Shown: positions 50,933 through 63,757, numbered from the stretch's first letter. The stretch is DNA of 64,000 nt from Amanita rubescens (GCA_015039365.1 WION01000009.1:434001-498000); one strand, 5' to 3'. Notes: generated by a model not told the origin, from the sequence alone. Numbers and translations are program-made.

Positions 50933-52210
50933 ATGCCAGCGCCAAGATCGCTCATTGAGCAGTTGAAACTACTCATACCTCCTTTGAACGGAACTTTACA
51001 TAAGGGACAAGCTGGTTATTCAGACGTCTAGAACGCGTTTACCATCAGACTGATACTCGAATTGATAGGACGTGTCGGAGTGCTCGGCGGTGCATTAGAG
51101 TCGGCGCCGAGATATCTCGTTGTTCTACATTCCATCTGATTATGATTGTAGCTACACGGGAGCGCCGTTCTTCGCCGCGATATCTGCGCTCAGATTTGTG
51201 CGTTTTATTGTACATATCTCATGCTTATTCGACAGACCTGAGCGACTTGCAGGGTGCAGATCTATCACATGTCGTATGTGCGCCCACAGCGGCTGGCGCG
51301 ATCAAATCCTACTCCCCAGATCTAATTGTTCACCCGATTTTAAGAGAAGACGTGTGAGGGGATTTAATCCTTCTTTCTCGCCTTTTCATATGACATCGCA
51401 CAGTTCTCCAGAAAAAGTGGAACCGGAGTTGAATTCGTTACTCAGCCGATTACATGTACTCATCATCGGTCCGGGTCTCGGCCGCGAACCGTACATGCAA
51501 TCATTTGCCAGGCTTGCATTATCACTTGCGCGGGCTCAGGGAATGTTTCTGGTGCTCGATGCAGATGCCTTGTGGATGATCGGCCAGGATTTATCTCTCA
51601 TCAAGGGATACAGACGAGCCGTATTGACTCCAAATGTCGTCGAGTTCAAGAGATTAAGCGAACAGGTCGGTCTGGATAGCAAAACCCCTGCTGAGAAGAG
51701 AGCAGACTTTGTTTCCCAAGCTTTGGGTGGTGTTACCGTGCTGCAGAAGGGTGCTCGAGACATCATCGCTATCAATACCTCAGGAACTGCGGCCGACCTT
51801 AGGGCAAGTCAACTAGAGGGGGCCGAGGGGGCAAAAGAAAGCATTCAAGAGTCCGTTGAAGTCGATACCCCAGGGGGCTTAAAGAGATGCGGTGGTCAGG
51901 GTGATGTGCTCACTGGCTGCGTTGGGACATTTCTAGCCTGGGGGAAATGCTACGAAACTGGAGCATTCGGGTGTGTACTTCAATGTGGTGTTGTCTAACA
52001 TTTCCTCACGTATACAGTGACGGGTCAATACCAGCGTCTCGCATCCCCTTCCTAGGTGCTATTGGCGGCAGCATGGTAACGCGCACTGCCAGTCGTCGCG
52101 CCTTTTTGAGAGAAGGCAGAAGCGTTGTTACGCAGGATATAATTCCTGAAATCGGTAAATCGTTTGCAGAGGTCTTTGACGAAGAGCAACAGGGCCAGGG
52201 TAGATTGTAA
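50933..52210 (+). CDS. NAXD: ATP-dependent NAD(P)H-hydrate dehydratase (CARKD/NAXD)
   Basis: Six exons encode about 340 residues. Exon 1 gives [19 protein letters not shown] and HKGQA; a 31-nt exon supplies [10 protein letters not shown]; next [79 protein letters not shown] and the nucleotide-binding [17 protein letters not shown]. The tail reads [16 protein letters not shown]. The enzyme uses ATP (or ADP) to convert damaged (S)-NADHX/NADPHX back to NADH/NADPH in cytosol and mitochondria. Family motifs GPGLGR and GGxGD are intact. Confidence 0.9.
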
Positions 52211-53368
52211 TGCACTCCTTTTTTTTATAATTACCTCGGAGTGAGTTCGATTCACCTTCGTCGTCTACTATGTCCAATGAATGTGATTATGGAAGTTCAT
52301 TTCCAACACATCGGATGGTATCCATTACGTTGATGCAATGCTTGTCGCAGTAGCAAGTCCAACAAGCTGTTTACAACAATACTATCGGCTTTTCGGCACT
52401 TAGGCGCGGGATCATATCTCCTTCCTGGGAAATATCCAGCCTCGTCGTCATGCAGTCGTGGTCGAATGACTGATCTATCATAGTCTATCATATGTTCGGA
52501 AGCTTGACGGATCATGCGGAACGTTTGTGCCTTGAAAGTTGAGGTGCCTTGCCGCATGAGCACGGAAGAGATCGCACATGCACAGATAAATTTTGGTTAG
52601 TTCGATGGCTCACCGAATCACGCTCCTTGCGCTTGCTCTGTTTGCTAGCCTATCCCATAGGTGCAGAGCATTTCTCATATTCCGTTCCTTCACGTTAGGT
52701 GAACAGGTGATCATTATGTATGCTTCGATCCTCAGCTAGTGTTACCAAGCATCGCGACCGATTTCGTCAGTACCGACTCCCACATTCTGTCGAAAACCCC
52801 GATGGTGTTCTTTCATAATGCGCAGTGACATCGAACGAACTATCTATGCATCTATCGGTTACACGTTTCCTAAGCTAACAATCACATTGAATGAGGAATG
52901 TGGAATGTGGATTGGCCAATCATGGGGTATCGATTTTGTTGCAATGCACACTGGATCGCACGGACTCGGAGTTCTGAGACCTGGGCCACTATCGTTTACT
53001 CCCGTGTCGCCCGGATCCCAATCTGTCAAACAAGGTGCGACAATTTTGTTCACATCCCTGTCTCCTTGTCTGTCGCTCGCCGCTTTGGTTTGCAGCAACA
53101 CGAGGGAATAATTGGTGCCGAAGACGGTGATGGATTCGAATTTCCAACAGCTGAAGATGTCAAGCCTACGATCGGATCAACTTCCCCGACTCGCATCGAT
53201 TCATGCCCGCATACTATTTCAGTGAAATCATTCATAAAAGTAGGTGCGAAGGCTTAAACTGGCCGCTTTCCGCGACGGACAATCGTACCCTGTCTCTGGC
53301 TTCCAGGTAAACTCCATTTGAAATATTTACCGAGCAGGTTTAACTTTTAGCTCTAACCGGGTTACTTC
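52211..53368. other. 1.16-kb region without a recognised gene; weak coding traces
   Basis: An ATG at 52605 opens a signal-peptide-like stretch, MAHRITLLALALFASLS, but no continuation is clear. Further right, the plus strand reads LPSIATDFVSTDSHILSKTP (about 52738-52797), DIERTIYASIGYTFPKLTITL and, in another frame, HEGIIGAEDGDGFEFP up to a stop at 53257. These pieces are protein-like in composition but I could not join them into one frame with believable introns or match them to a family. It may be a diverged or decayed gene for a secreted protein. Confidence 0.3.
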
Positions 53369-53991
53369 ATGCAAATGAACCATTTGGCTTTTCTGCTCAC
53401 GGCCGCCCTGTGTATTTGGGTTCGCTATATGGTTTGACTTTTTATTGACGCCGGCAGGCAGTATCCGTGGCGAACGCGGCTCGGACGTCTTTATTTATCC
53501 CAGGACTAGATCCTCAGCCACTTGAAGGGGTCAATTTGGGCCTTGACGAAGATGGTCATACCATGTGGGCTGTATATGCCCTGACTCCCACTGGTGGCGG
53601 TAAATTGGAGAATAGACTTGCTGGCACTCGTAAGCCATAGATCTTAAAGACGTTATAAAATACAATAGTTGACTTTCGCTCTAGTCACATTAGTGGAGGG
53701 AACTCATTACGTGTCAATTGTCTATGACAATCCTGACATGCGTTCGGTTACTGTCAAGTCGGGCTGCACTTGGTCGAGCGGTAAAATTGCGATATGCACT
53801 ATAACACAAAGTGCGACAACGGTAATGACTACAATACCCGTTACATTCCATCCTGTGCAGATTACTACTGCCACTCCAGAACAACTGACATTGACAGTAT
53901 GTACCAACCCAACGCCTAGTACTGCTGCCTGCTGATTCGATTATCTATTCGATTACAGGCTTACGATGCTCAGATAACTATCGGTCCCTGA
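53369..53991 (+). CDS. Small secreted protein of a basidiomycete family
   Basis: The ATG at 53369 (MQMNHLAFLLTAALCIW) starts a signal peptide that, across a 38-nt intron, reads on to AVSVANA and a likely cleavage before ARTSLFIPGLDPQPLEG. The mature part has VNLGLDEDGHTMWAVYALTP, then TLTLVEGTHYVSIVYDN, CTWSSGKIAICTITQSATT and TFHPVQITTATPEQLTLT, ending AYDAQITIGP. The opening TTSLFIPGxDPQPL followed by LGxDxxGHTTW is a pattern I associate with small secreted mushroom proteins of unknown function; the Cys pair and Ser/Thr-rich C-terminus are usual there. No GPI signal is obvious. Extracellular location is likely. Confidence 0.7.
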
Positions 53992-54288
53992 TACATGAAG
54001 TCAAGGCGGGTTTTATTGGTACACTCATTGGTGTGAATAGGAAGCGATTGCATTCGAGCGTGTCGCTAATGAATATGAATAACATATGTTGGAATTCTGT
54101 TTATGATCCACGTGGCTGCGATCGCTAATTCGAATTTCGCTACCCTGTCAAACCACGTGTTTGAACTTTTACCCTCCCCATACCGTATACGACGTCCCGT
54201 CCCGGGTTCCAACTGTGCCAGTACGTGAAAATACGGATATTCGGAACCATCGCATCGAGTTTATGTCTATAATAGATCTCGAACTGTT
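53992..54288. other. Intergenic, no feature seen
   Basis: Spacer between the secreted protein gene and the lipid phosphatase. A short protein-like frame exists at 54161-54210 but has no splice support and no family match. Confidence 0.5.
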
Positions 54289-55473
54289 ATGTCATTCGGG
54301 GCATCTTTACGGCGAGCCTTCGGACATGATGCCGTCGACTGGTTCAATGCACCATACTTCGTGGACTGGTATTTTTTAACCTGTTATTTCTACGTGGCAA
54401 TGATATCAATGTATTGCTTATGTACAGGGGCGTTGTTATACTGACTTGGATTCTTTCTTGGATTATATCAGAGACTCCAGTGTTTGAACGAGGTTTTTCT
54501 CCTCAGGATCCTCTAATAGGCCACCCGCATAGAGGGAACACGTCTGTATACCCAATTCTGCGAGGTTGTCGATCACTGAGCGTACGATCAGTGTCGGCTC
54601 GATGCTGAACCACTGGGTAGCATTGCTCGTTCCAGCGGGTGTAATCGCCATTAGCGGCATGTTTCGTAAATCGCTGCTAATGATCCATCACGGTGTGATA
54701 TCAGTCTGTGCGGCGAGGTATTACAATTTCTAAATTAGCAGAAAATCTCTGAATTTTCTCCAGGGGACTTGCAAGGCTAATTACTGTATTCATGAAACAC
54801 ACAGTTGGTAGGCATCAATAACATCAGCTAACATCGAGGATTTTACAATGGCAGGTCGTTTGCGACCTGATTTTCTGTCTCGCTGCAAATGGGACAGTGT
54901 ACTCAAAGCTTGCACAGGGTATCTTGACCTCCTGTTTTGCGTTGACGCTCGTCTTATTTTGCAATGCAACATAGAAATCCGAGTGATATCGTTAACGGCC
55001 GCACGTCATTTCCTTCTGGGCACTCCTCAACAGCATTTTCTGGTATGACGGTACTTTCGTTATGGCTAGCTGGTCAAACTGCGGCTTGGTGTTTCAACGC
55101 CCCGTGTTCAAGCCTGCCCGTACGGAGTAGACTTGCATCGTTTTTTCTTACTCTATTACCACTTTCCTGGGCTGCGTTTGTAGCCATATCGAGAGTAGAG
55201 GACAACGTGAGCGTGAGCTTATACTAACAAGGTGATTCTGATTATAGGAAATAGAAACATCACGTAGAAGACGTTGTTGTGGGAAGCATGATTGGCTTTA
55301 TATCATCTTTGATATGCTACCACATTTTCTGGCCTAGTCCTTTCTCAGCGAGTAGCTTCAAACAGCACGTTTTGGGCTTGCCTCGGTTGTTATACAGCCC
55401 AGAAGGATGGGATGATGATCGACAAGCGCCTTTTGAACTGGCCAGAATGGACGGAGAAAATATAGACGTATGA
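54289..55473 (+). CDS. PAP2-family lipid phosphate phosphatase (DPP1/LPP type)
   Basis: Start ATG 54289 (MSFGASLRRAFGHDAVDWF). Seven exons build about 300 residues with six membrane helices. Helix 1 is GVVILTWILSWIIS, followed by FERGFSPQDPLIGHPHRGNTV. The three phosphatase signature motifs are complete: KHTVGRLRPDFLSRC, TSFPSGHSSTAFSGM and SRVEDNKHHVEDVVVG. Several junctions were fixed by these motifs, for example HTVG joined to RLRP and AISRVEDN joined to KHHVED. Relatives dephosphorylate phosphatidic acid, lysophosphatidic acid and diacylglycerol pyrophosphate at vacuole, Golgi or ER membranes. Confidence 0.88.
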
Positions 55474-55506
55474 GACATGATATATAGGAGAATACAATAC
55501 GACAAG

Positions 55507-57855
55507 TTATCCTTCATTACCTCGCACAAAAACCCACTTATCTCCGACCTTTTGCATCTTGCCGCCGGTCCCTGCACCACCCCTGCTATTTTCCTGTGAT
55601 ATCGAAATACTGTCCAATCTCCGCTCGGTGGAAGTATCAGTACCCCCAAGAACAATAGCGTCCGTTTGACTGTTATCGTCGTGATTCCAACCATTTCGGT
55701 CATTGCCGTACTCGTTGAACCCGCCTCTAGGCGGTCCACCGCGACCACGTCCTTTCAAGTGCTGCCCATGACCGTACGAGTTATCCCATGAAGATTCCTG
55801 CATGTCTGGACTAGCATGGGATGCAGATGGCACTTGCCCGCTGGTCATGGATTGCACGGTAAACTGCATTAACTGCTCTGTCGTGGGCAATTCACCGTAC
55901 GTAACCTGCCACAACTTTCCAAGTTGTTCCCACGAAGATGGAGAAGTGGGATCAAAACTCGTAGGATCAAAACTCTCTAGTCCTGGCTTGGATTGCACAG
56001 TATTCGAGACAAACGGTGCACTAGAGTTGTTCGAAGATGTATTTGCAGCTACCAATGGAAACAAAGTTATTTGTTCATTATTTGAAGGAGGCGAAGATAC
56101 TACAGCACGATCATTGGCAGTTATCGATCTTGTTGAGTTTGCAGGTGTAATGTCCATGTTGTCGGGGGATTGTGGTCGAATATCGCGTCCGAACTCGTCT
56201 TTATCATCGGAGCGGGATGCGTCGGAATTTACCATCTGCCATTGGGGGGTGGACGACGGCAGCGATGGCCTTCTCGGTGGACTGAACGTTCTCATGTCCC
56301 TCCTATTAGGGTGTCTACTAGAGGGACTCTTTGAACGACTTCTCCCGTTTCGGCGTCTGTCTCCGAAACGGCCATGGTCGTCCCATCTGCCACGTGTGTC
56401 TCCGCGACCTCGACCCCTGGGGCCGCCTCTAAAGCCACCTCTACGATGGTCACTATGAGGTTCGGGAGGCTTTTGGAGATCGGGACTTCGGCTGCGATAT
56501 CTTTCAATGTGTATACCCTGCCTATGATCGTCATACTGGGGGTCCCTTGACAGAACGGGTGATTGCATACGATCACCAGTTGGTGAGAAAGGAGGGACAG
56601 GTGACTCTGTGGATGGTCTAGGAGGTACTACAGCAGGTGCGGAGGCATTTCCCAAAGGTGGACTTATGGCTTTCTGAGCCAACTGTTGCAGTAGCACTAA
56701 TTGAGCTGGATCGACAGGTGGCGCTGACACGACTGTAGTGCTAGTATTTGTTGATATTTGCCTACAGAAGGTTATGTATTACATCTGTTCTGAATTCTGG
56801 ATCGGCGAAGAACTCACTCTGATGACCCAGCAGTAGCGCTTGCAGCTTGGGTAAGAAGAGCCAGTAGCGCAGCTTGTGTATCTATCATCGGGACGCTAGG
56901 AGCGGCGGGAGTCGCCCAAGAACTGACCATTGGGCCAGAGGGAGTTTCTACTTCGAGCACTGATACAAAACAAATCAGACCTCTTTAGTTCAAGTTCTCA
57001 TATGACGGAGAATAGGGCACGAATTTAATTGAATTACACAGGTAGAAGAGATACTTAGCGAACACATGTAGAATGGATATGCACCTTTCTCCGGTTCTTT
57101 CACTAACTTCGTCAAACGAGATAATATTGTGGATGGGAACGTGCTTCCTTTTACCCAAATATCAAGTATTTTTCGCGATTTTTCCTGTAGAACAAGAAAG
57201 CGGTGCGTTAGGTTTGTTTCATATGTATATATGCGGCAGAAGGCAGTGTGCGGAGGATTTTCGTGCGTGCCAACAATGAGTGTTAGTGTCCAGGCACTTC
57301 CATTATCCCGATTATGTCGCCTGGAGCTCAAGTCTTCGGAAGGCGCGGCGATGACGGATCCTTCCTGCCACGAGGGGGTGGATGAATATTACTAACCTTG
57401 GACTCTTCAGTTCCAATAGTTAACATGTCTTGAAAAAGCCCTTCCAAGACACCTTCGACTTTCAGCAGGAAAGTGGCACAGTTGCCTTTCTCGGAATAAA
57501 TACTGCCGGTCAAGCCCAGTTTGGTGACCTGGTTCCGCGCTGCTCTGGAAAGAGCATCAAAGATATATAGACTAGACACTTTGGCTGCTGGAGGAAGGCT
57601 TTTATGAGTTCGATAAAGTACAGAGACAAGTTGTGTATCATGCTAGGCAGTGAATCTAAGCATAACCGTGGGCATCAAAGCGAGTAGATCATACCTCCAT
57701 CAGCTTGAGCGCAATTTCCGTTAGTTCGGTCATCTTTCTGGCGGATAATCGCCTTGGTTGGACGACCTCTTTTAGAGTTGATTCGAAAATCTGTAGAAAA
57801 AGTGAGGGAAGTGGAAATTGACGCGATTGAGGAGACGCACATCAAGGGAAGCCAT
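55507..57855 (-). CDS. CID-domain (RNA polymerase II CTD-interacting) protein, SCAF/Nrd1-like without seen RRM
   Basis: The 5' exon MASLD (ATG 57855) joins IFESTLKEVVQPRRLSARKM, and the next exons read HDTQLVSVLYRTHKSLPPAAK, VSSLYIFDALSRAARNQVTK, KVEGVLEGLFQDML and KILDIWVKGSTFPSTILSRL: an eight-helix CID domain. The rest (about 400 residues) is disordered: Pro-rich, then an RGG-type region (GGFRGGPRGRGRG), SR-like RSRSKSPSSRHPNRRD, Ser/Asn-rich stretches and a last GRGRGG with GDKWVFVRGNEG. CID proteins bind phosphorylated Pol II tail during termination. No RRM is visible, unlike Nrd1/Seb1. One intron (57185-57396) is 212 nt, four times the local norm. Confidence 0.82.
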
Positions 57856-57961
57856 GAGAATAAGACGAAAGTTGGAACAGTCAGGAGAAGGCGAAGGGTG
57901 CTGGAGGGTTCATCAAGGACGGAGAGTCTGAATGTTTGTTGGTGTTGTTCAATAACCACCC

Positions 57962-58249
57962 ATGCAAGAGCGAGTAGCCAAAATCACCCTTTTCACCTCT
58001 ATCGCCTTGTCCTCGTTCACAATATGGTTCGTCCATCGCCAACAAGAACAAGAAAGAGAGGTGCATCCAACAATTATTTTTTCTAATCATTAGATCAACT
58101 CCTTTCATTAGAGTATGTACCAAGGTGTACTACGTGACGACGAACGGAGGCACAAAAAATTGCGCCGTAGGGAAGAGGATCTCCAAGAATCGCGTCGAAA
58201 GCAAGAGATATACGAGAGCGTTCAACGGGTTCACAGGGAAGAACGATAG
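57962..58249 (+). CDS. PET117: PET117-like cytochrome c oxidase assembly protein
   Basis: Two exons (57962-58060, 58112-58249) joined in phase 0 encode 78 residues: MQERVAKITLFTSIALSS, a single membrane helix ending FTIWFVHRQQEQERE, then SMYQGVLRDDERRHKKLRRR and a charged tail (EEDLQESRRKQEIYESV). The layout, one N-terminal helix then VH-x-QQEQE and GVLRDDERR, is diagnostic of PET117, a mitochondrial matrix-facing factor that links heme a synthesis (Cox15) to complex IV assembly. It is divergent from the CID gene with 106 bp between starts. Confidence 0.88.
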
Positions 58250-58330
58250 GCAGTAGCCGTTCTACTCAAGAATTTGCATGGGCGCATATCGCTTAATGTG
58301 CTGCCTACAACATAGTGTACATAAATGCAT

Positions 58331-59014
<684 letters not shown>

Positions 59015-59257
59015 GGTGAATCGGACGCTTTCGTCTGTCCAACGAAGTTAACGGTGGAGTCTTCAACAAAAGCAAGAGCCGGGTGAGTTTCGGTTAGAGA
59101 TTAGAGATTTCGCCAGATTAGTCATTGTGTATGGTCCGTGCGTCATCTAAAAAAATAAGGTTTAGGCTCTCGTGACTTGGACACGGTGTTGACAAACAAC
59201 GCCATACCATCGCGTCGCGAGGGCGCGTCGAAGACAGCTCCAAATTCTGACCGAGAA

Positions 59258-60620
59258 ATGGATAGCGACGGTGATGTGCATATGGCCAACGCCGAAATGA
59301 TACCATCCTTTGCAAAAGGAAAAGGCAAAGCTACAGATGATGTACCTCCAGAGGATGATAATCTTCCTTGGTAGAGTGCATAATATATCGCTAGAGCTCT
59401 CGGGAAATGACTCTTATTGCAGGGTTGAAAAGTACAGACCCGTCACATTGGATGACCTTGTTTCTCACAAGGACATAACGAGTACAAGTATGTTGCTGTG
59501 CTTCCAACCTACTTCAAGTTGTATCCTAACATTTCACGCAGTCGAAAAGTTCATTGAGAAAAACAGATTACCACACTTGCTATTTTACGGTCCACCGGGA
59601 ACCGGGAAGACCTCTACAATATTGGCAGTTGCAAGACGAATATACGGATCCAGCTATCGTAAGCAAATTCTCGAAGTCTGTCTTCCCCGCGGCCGGCTGT
59701 ATTTTTGGCTAATCCCCTAATTCCCAGCTGAATGCATCCGACGAACGTGGAATCGATGTTGTTCGAGAGCGAATCAAACAGTTTGCAGAAACACGTACAC
59801 TATTCGCGAAAGGTTTCAAGTTGATTATCTTGGATGAGGCCGACATGATGACCCAAGCTGCTCAAGCAGCGCTGCGCCGCGTAATCGAGCATTATACTAG
59901 AAATGTTCGGTTTTGCATAATATGCAATTACGTCAACAAGATCATACCTGCTATCCAAAGCCGTTGTACGCGTTTTCGGTTCTCTCCTTTGCCGATTCTC
60001 GAGGTAGAGAAAAGGATCAACAGTGTGATTGCCGCGGAAAAGTGAGTCAGTCGTGGTGATTATCATGCACGATCTAATTATTTTAGTGTTCATATAACAG
60101 ATGATGGCAAAAAAGCGCTTCTTAAGCTATCCAGGGGTGATATGAGGCGTGCTCTCAATGTTCTTCAAGCATGTTATGCCGCGTATGACGTCGTTGGGGA
60201 AAATGAAATTTATAACTGTACAGGAAACCCGCATCCCTCCGATATTGAAACCGTAGTGAATTCTATGTTATCGGATGAGTTTACAACCTCCTATACGAGT
60301 AAGTTGGTATACGTCCTGTATCACCTCTCGTGCCTTACCTGTTTCAGTGATTAATTCGTTGAAGACAGAACGTGGTCTGGCTTTGCAGGATCTGATTACA
60401 GGAGCCTATGAATATCTGGAAACGATTGAACTAAAGCCACACGCTAAGGTTTACCTGCTGGATCATTTGGCAACTACAGAGTAAGCACACGTCTCCAAAT
60501 GCGACTAAATAACCTAAGACGCTATTTAGGTACCGTTTATCGACTGGTGCGAGTGAAAAGCTTCAGCTAACGGCGCTTTTGGGTGCTTTTAAGAATGCCG
60601 TGGAGATCTCGGCCAAATAG
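59258..60620 (+). CDS. RFC3: Replication factor C small subunit (yeast Rfc3 / human RFC5)
   Basis: Start set at the ATG 59258 (MDSDGDVHMANAEM); a longer frame reaches 59177 only with a TTG. After an acidic leader: WVEKYRPVTLDDLVSHKDI, FYGPPGTGKTSTILAVA (Walker A), LNASDERGIDVVRERI, LIILDEADMMTQAAQAALRR (Walker B), IIPAIQSRCTRFRF with the SRC arginine, and LSRGDMRRALNVLQ. The C-terminus TGASEKLQLTALLGAFKNA ends at 60620. RFC opens and loads PCNA at primer ends. IQSRCTRFRFSPLP and the length of about 350 residues fit the Rfc3 (human RFC5) subunit. It is divergent from UBI3, with 243 bp between starts. Confidence 0.92.
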
Positions 60621-60743
60621 CAGTCTATTAGATAGAAGTTTATTTCCAGTATAATGGTGATATAAGGGCGGAGATAGACCAGTGGAGCATCCCAGAACTT
60701 GATTAGCTCTAACAATGACCATCATCGATCCACGGTATCCCGT

Positions 60744-62532
60744 TCACGCCCCACCCTTCCTTTTCCGTAGATCGCTTACGGAACAGCCGAAGTCGCCCCA
60801 GGTTGGAAGCTGGCATCCACCACCTTCGCCACTTGATTGCGATAACGATTGACCTCCCCTATGTATTTCGGGCGAGATAGTTACGTGTCCAATGCCATAG
60901 GCGGAGAAACAATGTTGAAGGCACTGCTCCATCTTCTCCCATTGGAGCAGGGATGTTTCCAAAGGGACACAGACGTGGAGTGAAGCAAGGATGACGCTAT
61001 CGTCGATGAGTTAGGCGAAACATGAAAAGATGAATTTACAAATCCATACGATTGTGACAAGCTCCATACATGCAAATCATGAATCGATTCAACCCCCGGA
61101 ATCTGCCATTCCGTTAATCAGAACCTGTCCACAGCGACATGTACATTCATCTTACAGTAGTTATGTCCTGTTTAATCTTCTCTAGGTCAAGGTATATTGG
61201 AGAAGCTTCAAGCAGGATACGTCCCGTTTTGTAGGCTAGAAAATACTTTGAGTTCGTCATCATGTAAGGTAAAAGATCGATTTCAACTAACTGATGGGCA
61301 GCGCACTGGCAAATATGATGAAGCTGATAGCGAGCGACGCGGCAGGGTCTGCATAAAACCTGATAGGAGATTTAAGTTTCCACATGATAAGAGCAGCAAT
61401 AATAACGCCAATGTCTTCAAGAAACGGTTATTAGTGTCGTACAAATATGTTAAGGTGAGGACCTACTGTTAATTGCGTCACCGATTAGATGGATAACTAC
61501 AGCAATTAATCCCATGTTACGATGGGCAGGAATAGCTGGGGGGTTTGTAGAGTGGTTATGAGATGCGTGCTGTAATGGGACGCTATGACGTGAGGATCAT
61601 CAGAAAAAAGACTATCTTACAACACCGTCTACGACATGGTTAATTTTATCGAGTTCAAGAAAGTCAGGCAATGGTTGAGGCCCGCCCGAGTGGCTGTGGC
61701 CATGGCCATGGCCGCCGTGATCTGCCGCAATACGGTCAAGCCCGGTTGATAATAAATGTAAGTCCGATCCGTACCGTGGACAACGGTCGCACTTGCAATG
61801 TTAAGGGCAAGCCCAACGCATGCGACGATCAGAACATCCAAGGGTGAGTTGACCACTTCAATGTTTATGAAACGGCCGAGAGATTGAAGCAGGATAGAAA
61901 GAGCCAGAGCCATCAGAAATACGCCATTAAAGAAGGCTCCTGCACATCGTTAAAGGATCATCTTTACAATGTGAGTCTTGTGTAACGTACCGACGAGCTC
62001 TGCTCGATGAAAGGCATACGTAAAACTGATGGTCTTAATCGGAAAATTAGTTCAAGAGTTATATTAGGTAGTTTTCATTAGACCGACATGTTGGCCATTA
62101 TCCTGAAGCTGGTGTGGCAAAATTAGCAGACAGTTGCACAGCTGAGGGAATTACGAGCTCACATGGGCTGCGGCGAAAGCTATGGAGCTAGAGAATAAAA
62201 TACTGAGCACATGGCAAGAAAATAGGACACGTGGCATACTAGGCCACAATATCCTAAAGTACACAAGCATATAAGGAGAGCGAAGAGAGTCTTTGAGTGA
62301 AGACGTACGTTGAGGTAATGGAACTAAGTACAAGGATTTAATTCTAAGAAAACAAGTCATTAACATAGGACCCACCGCATCTGCGATTAGTGCTAAACTC
62401 TTGGTGCGGAAGCCGACTTCAAGCAGTTAGCGAGAACCGGAGGTCATCCTATCCTAGCATACCTGAGATTTCTGCTATGAAAAATCCAATGCTGATGATG
62501 AGGACGATCCCAATGCGGGTTGTATTCTTCAT
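60744..62532 (-). CDS. CDF zinc/cation transporter (ZRC1/COT1 type)
   Basis: Start ATG 62532: MKNTTRIGIVLIISIGFFIAE (helix 1), VGFRTKSLALIADA, then FHYLN and DIVAY in consecutive micro-exons of 15 and 14 nt (62309-62323 and 62240-62253), continuing SIAFAAAHLQDN. ADAFHYLND contains the His/Asp zinc site of helix 2. Then SFTYAFHRAELVGAFFNGVFL, LIVACVGLALNIASATVVH, a His-rich cytoplasmic loop (HGGHGHGHSHSG), IHLIGDAINNIGVIIAA (second His/Asp site), ADPAASLAIS, and the C-terminal domain with LHVWSLSQS. Family members pump zinc or cobalt into the vacuole in exchange for protons. About 13 exons were reconstructed; the last runs to the stop at 60744. Confidence 0.85.
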
Positions 62533-63203
62533 GCTAGCCAAAGGGTCCAGAATCCAGAAGAAGTGGTGAGGAGAGTTATGACTCGCTTCGGCTCATGTGT
62601 GAAGTCCATGACTAGGGTCGGAGATTTATATTAGGGGATACATGCCATAAAACCAGGGCCGGATTCTGCTACATATTCGTGTCGTGGACCTGGATACATC
62701 GGCGTATCCCCACTCTTCAACCATTCTTCTAGATTTGCGATCCTTGTCGAAGTCTAGACAATAGAAGACCCAAATTGGGACGTATTTGTATGTGGTGACG
62801 CTAAAACGTGTCTGGCTACGTCTTCTCGATGTCAAGTGGATAGAAATGACGCTGAGGCGTTAAACGTTGGGCTCCATATATAAATAAATATTTTTGCTCC
62901 GTTGAGACTGTTGTACCACAGCTTCTTCGTGCCCAAACACGTATCGACAGATAGGAGCATCAGGAGCTTGCCCAGGTTCGCCCCGTCGCGATTTTACACT
63001 CTGGTGTGGGTCATACTAGGCCGCGGGGCAAGCTAATGTGATACGTCACAACTGACGCGTGACACTTAGGGGACACTTCAAACGTTTGAACCCAGCTACC
63101 TAGGTGATCAGCCGGGGGTAATGTTCCCCACACAGCACAGCATCCGTTATTCGCAGATCGGAGCCAGGACTACTGTATACGAAGCGCGTACAATGGGCTC
63201 ATC
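62533..63203. other. 671-bp intergenic region
   Basis: No recognised gene between the CDF transporter and EMC5, both on the minus strand. TATATATAAATAAATATTT occurs at about 62875-62893 on the plus strand (its complement also reads TATA), some 340 bp upstream of the CDF start. Nothing else is seen. Confidence 0.5.
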
Positions 63204-63757
63204 TCATTTGGTGTGTTGTAGGATATTCGGTGGCTCAGACGCCTTGAAGCGGGTGAGGATATTTCTGCCTCTGGTCACGTAACTTGCAACTCCCATCCTC
63301 GAATCCATATCGTCAATTTTGCTAGGGAGACGTTAGGTATAATTTTAGTTAAGTATAGGCTTTACCAACCGCTTTTTCATCTCACTAGCCCATGTAATTT
63401 CCTTGAGCTCGGGTGCATCAAGTGATGCGCCTATGATGCCGAGAAGGAGACTAACTAAAGCCTCCAAAACGATCTGAGAGTGAAGCATGTTGAGCCCTGG
63501 TCTGAAATATTATGAACATACTTACGTCACCGGGCACTTGGCCTTCTGACGAGCCGAGGGCTTTCAGATGCGAAAAATCTGTCCTGATAGTCAATATCAT
63601 TTGATAATTGTCCGACGTGGCGGCAACGCATACTGACACTCGTACGTGGAAAAGGCAGCTGTCGTGCTGTTAGAGCTATAGTATTAGAATAGACTGCGTA
63701 TTTACCATGAAATAGTGTCAGAGAAGAGATGACAAGCAGAAGACGGCCTGTGGACAT
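63204..63757 (-). CDS. EMC5: EMC5 (ER membrane complex subunit 5 / MMGT-like)
   Basis: Four exons join into about 105 residues. ATG 63757 gives MSTGRLLLVISSLTLFHA (helix 1), then AFSTYEYFSHLKALG, SSEGQVPGD joined to IVLEALVSLLLGIIGASL (helix 2), DAPELKEITWASEMKKR, and IDDMDSRMGVASYVTRG to the stop at 63206-63204. HLKALGxxEGxxPxDIVxEALV and EITWASEMKKR are the signature of EMC5, a two-helix core subunit of the ER insertase complex that inserts tail-anchored and polytopic membrane proteins; it was first described as a magnesium transporter. Each intron junction was fixed by these motifs. Confidence 0.9.

Noticed and set aside
52297..52563. Minus-strand 88-codon frame downstream of the hydrate dehydratase
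   Set aside because: Starts with GTG, no ATG-led model, no family pattern, no splice support.
61197..61472. Plus-strand open frame of 91 codons over the zinc transporter
   Set aside because: It is antisense to verified exons and introns of the CDF gene.
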